Shown: positions 5,822 to 5,908 of the stretch, in pieces | Layout of the letters: the number at the start of each line of letters is the position of its first letter | Position numbering within the stretch: position 1 is the first letter of the stretch | DNA from: an uncultured Anaerocolumna sp. | GTDB lineage: Bacteria; Bacillota; Clostridia; Lachnospirales; Lachnospiraceae | DNA length: 5,908 nt | Reading direction: 5' to 3' | NCBI GenBank assembly: GCA_937901695.1 | Contig: CALDJN010000036.1 | Coordinates: 1-5,908 of the forward strand | Position numbers and translations under genes: made by a program | Notes under the pieces: generated by a model | Databases searched by the model: none | What the model was told of the DNA's origin: nothing | Seen by the model: only the letters and a program-made list of their open reading frames with translations

Positions 5822-5908
5822 TCATATTTAATTTTTGTCAAATCTAAACTTTCAATATATTTACAAATTAAATCTATGGTTGTTTTTAATTCGGGAATAG
5901 ACAAATTT
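5818..5908 (-). CDS. C-terminal end of an unrecognised gene entering from the right edge
   Basis: From the right window edge one minus-strand frame stays open for 29 codons and stops with TGA at 5818-5820. The other two minus frames both have early stops. The translated end (IPELKTTIDLICKYIESLD and then LTKIKYE) looks like one or two C-terminal amphipathic helices of a cytoplasmic protein. It is too short to assign a family. It does not look like the membrane protein AgrB, the peptide-processing protease that would be expected beside an agr-type pair. Its stop overlaps the start of the possible small peptide ORF. Confidence 0.4.
   Translation of the reverse strand, partial: NLSIPELKTTIDLICKYIESLDLTKIKYE

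Noticed and set aside
5874..5908. Plus-strand ATG start (MVVFNSGIDKF) leaving the right edge
   Set aside because: It has no ribosome binding site and is only 11 codons long in the window. The opposite strand has a better-supported frame with an ATGA junction.

Overview
The window is low-GC DNA with clostridial-type features: strong AGGAGG-like ribosome binding sites, one TTG start, tightly packed co-directional genes and an agr/HPK10-type two-component pair. It most likely comes from a member of the Firmicutes class Clostridia, for example Lachnospiraceae. This is an inference from style and families, since no species marker is present. Every gene I can support lies on the minus strand, so the genes read from high to low coordinates.

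From right to left, the first block (5908 to 3491) is regulatory. It starts with the last 29 codons of an unrecognised gene running in from the window edge. A possible 31-residue peptide ORF is joined to that gene by an ATGA overlap. Next is a promoter-bearing gap with a possible 16-codon leader ORF, then a LytTR-type response regulator and a seven-helix GHKL sensor histidine kinase of the AgrC/ComD kind. A strong intrinsic terminator (3443-3486) closes this block.

The second block (3384 to 1 and beyond) is an operon with its own promoter, TTGAAA-N17-TATGCT with an extended -10. It encodes a membrane-anchored extracytoplasmic protein, then three different polytopic proteins of ABC-2 permease type. 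The N-terminal 64 residues of an ABC transporter ATPase, with an intact Walker A motif, run off the left edge. The first five genes overlap one another (4, 14 and 14 nt), and the ATPase ribosome binding site overlaps the stop of the gene before it.

The working model is that the kinase senses an outside peptide and phosphorylates the LytTR regulator. The regulator then acts at imperfect direct repeats just upstream of the exporter promoter, and perhaps of its own promoter, to switch on an ABC export or self-protection module. The families and gene order are directly supported. The ligand, the operator assignment and the transported substrate are inferred. No insertion sequence, CRISPR array, tRNA or rRNA was seen.
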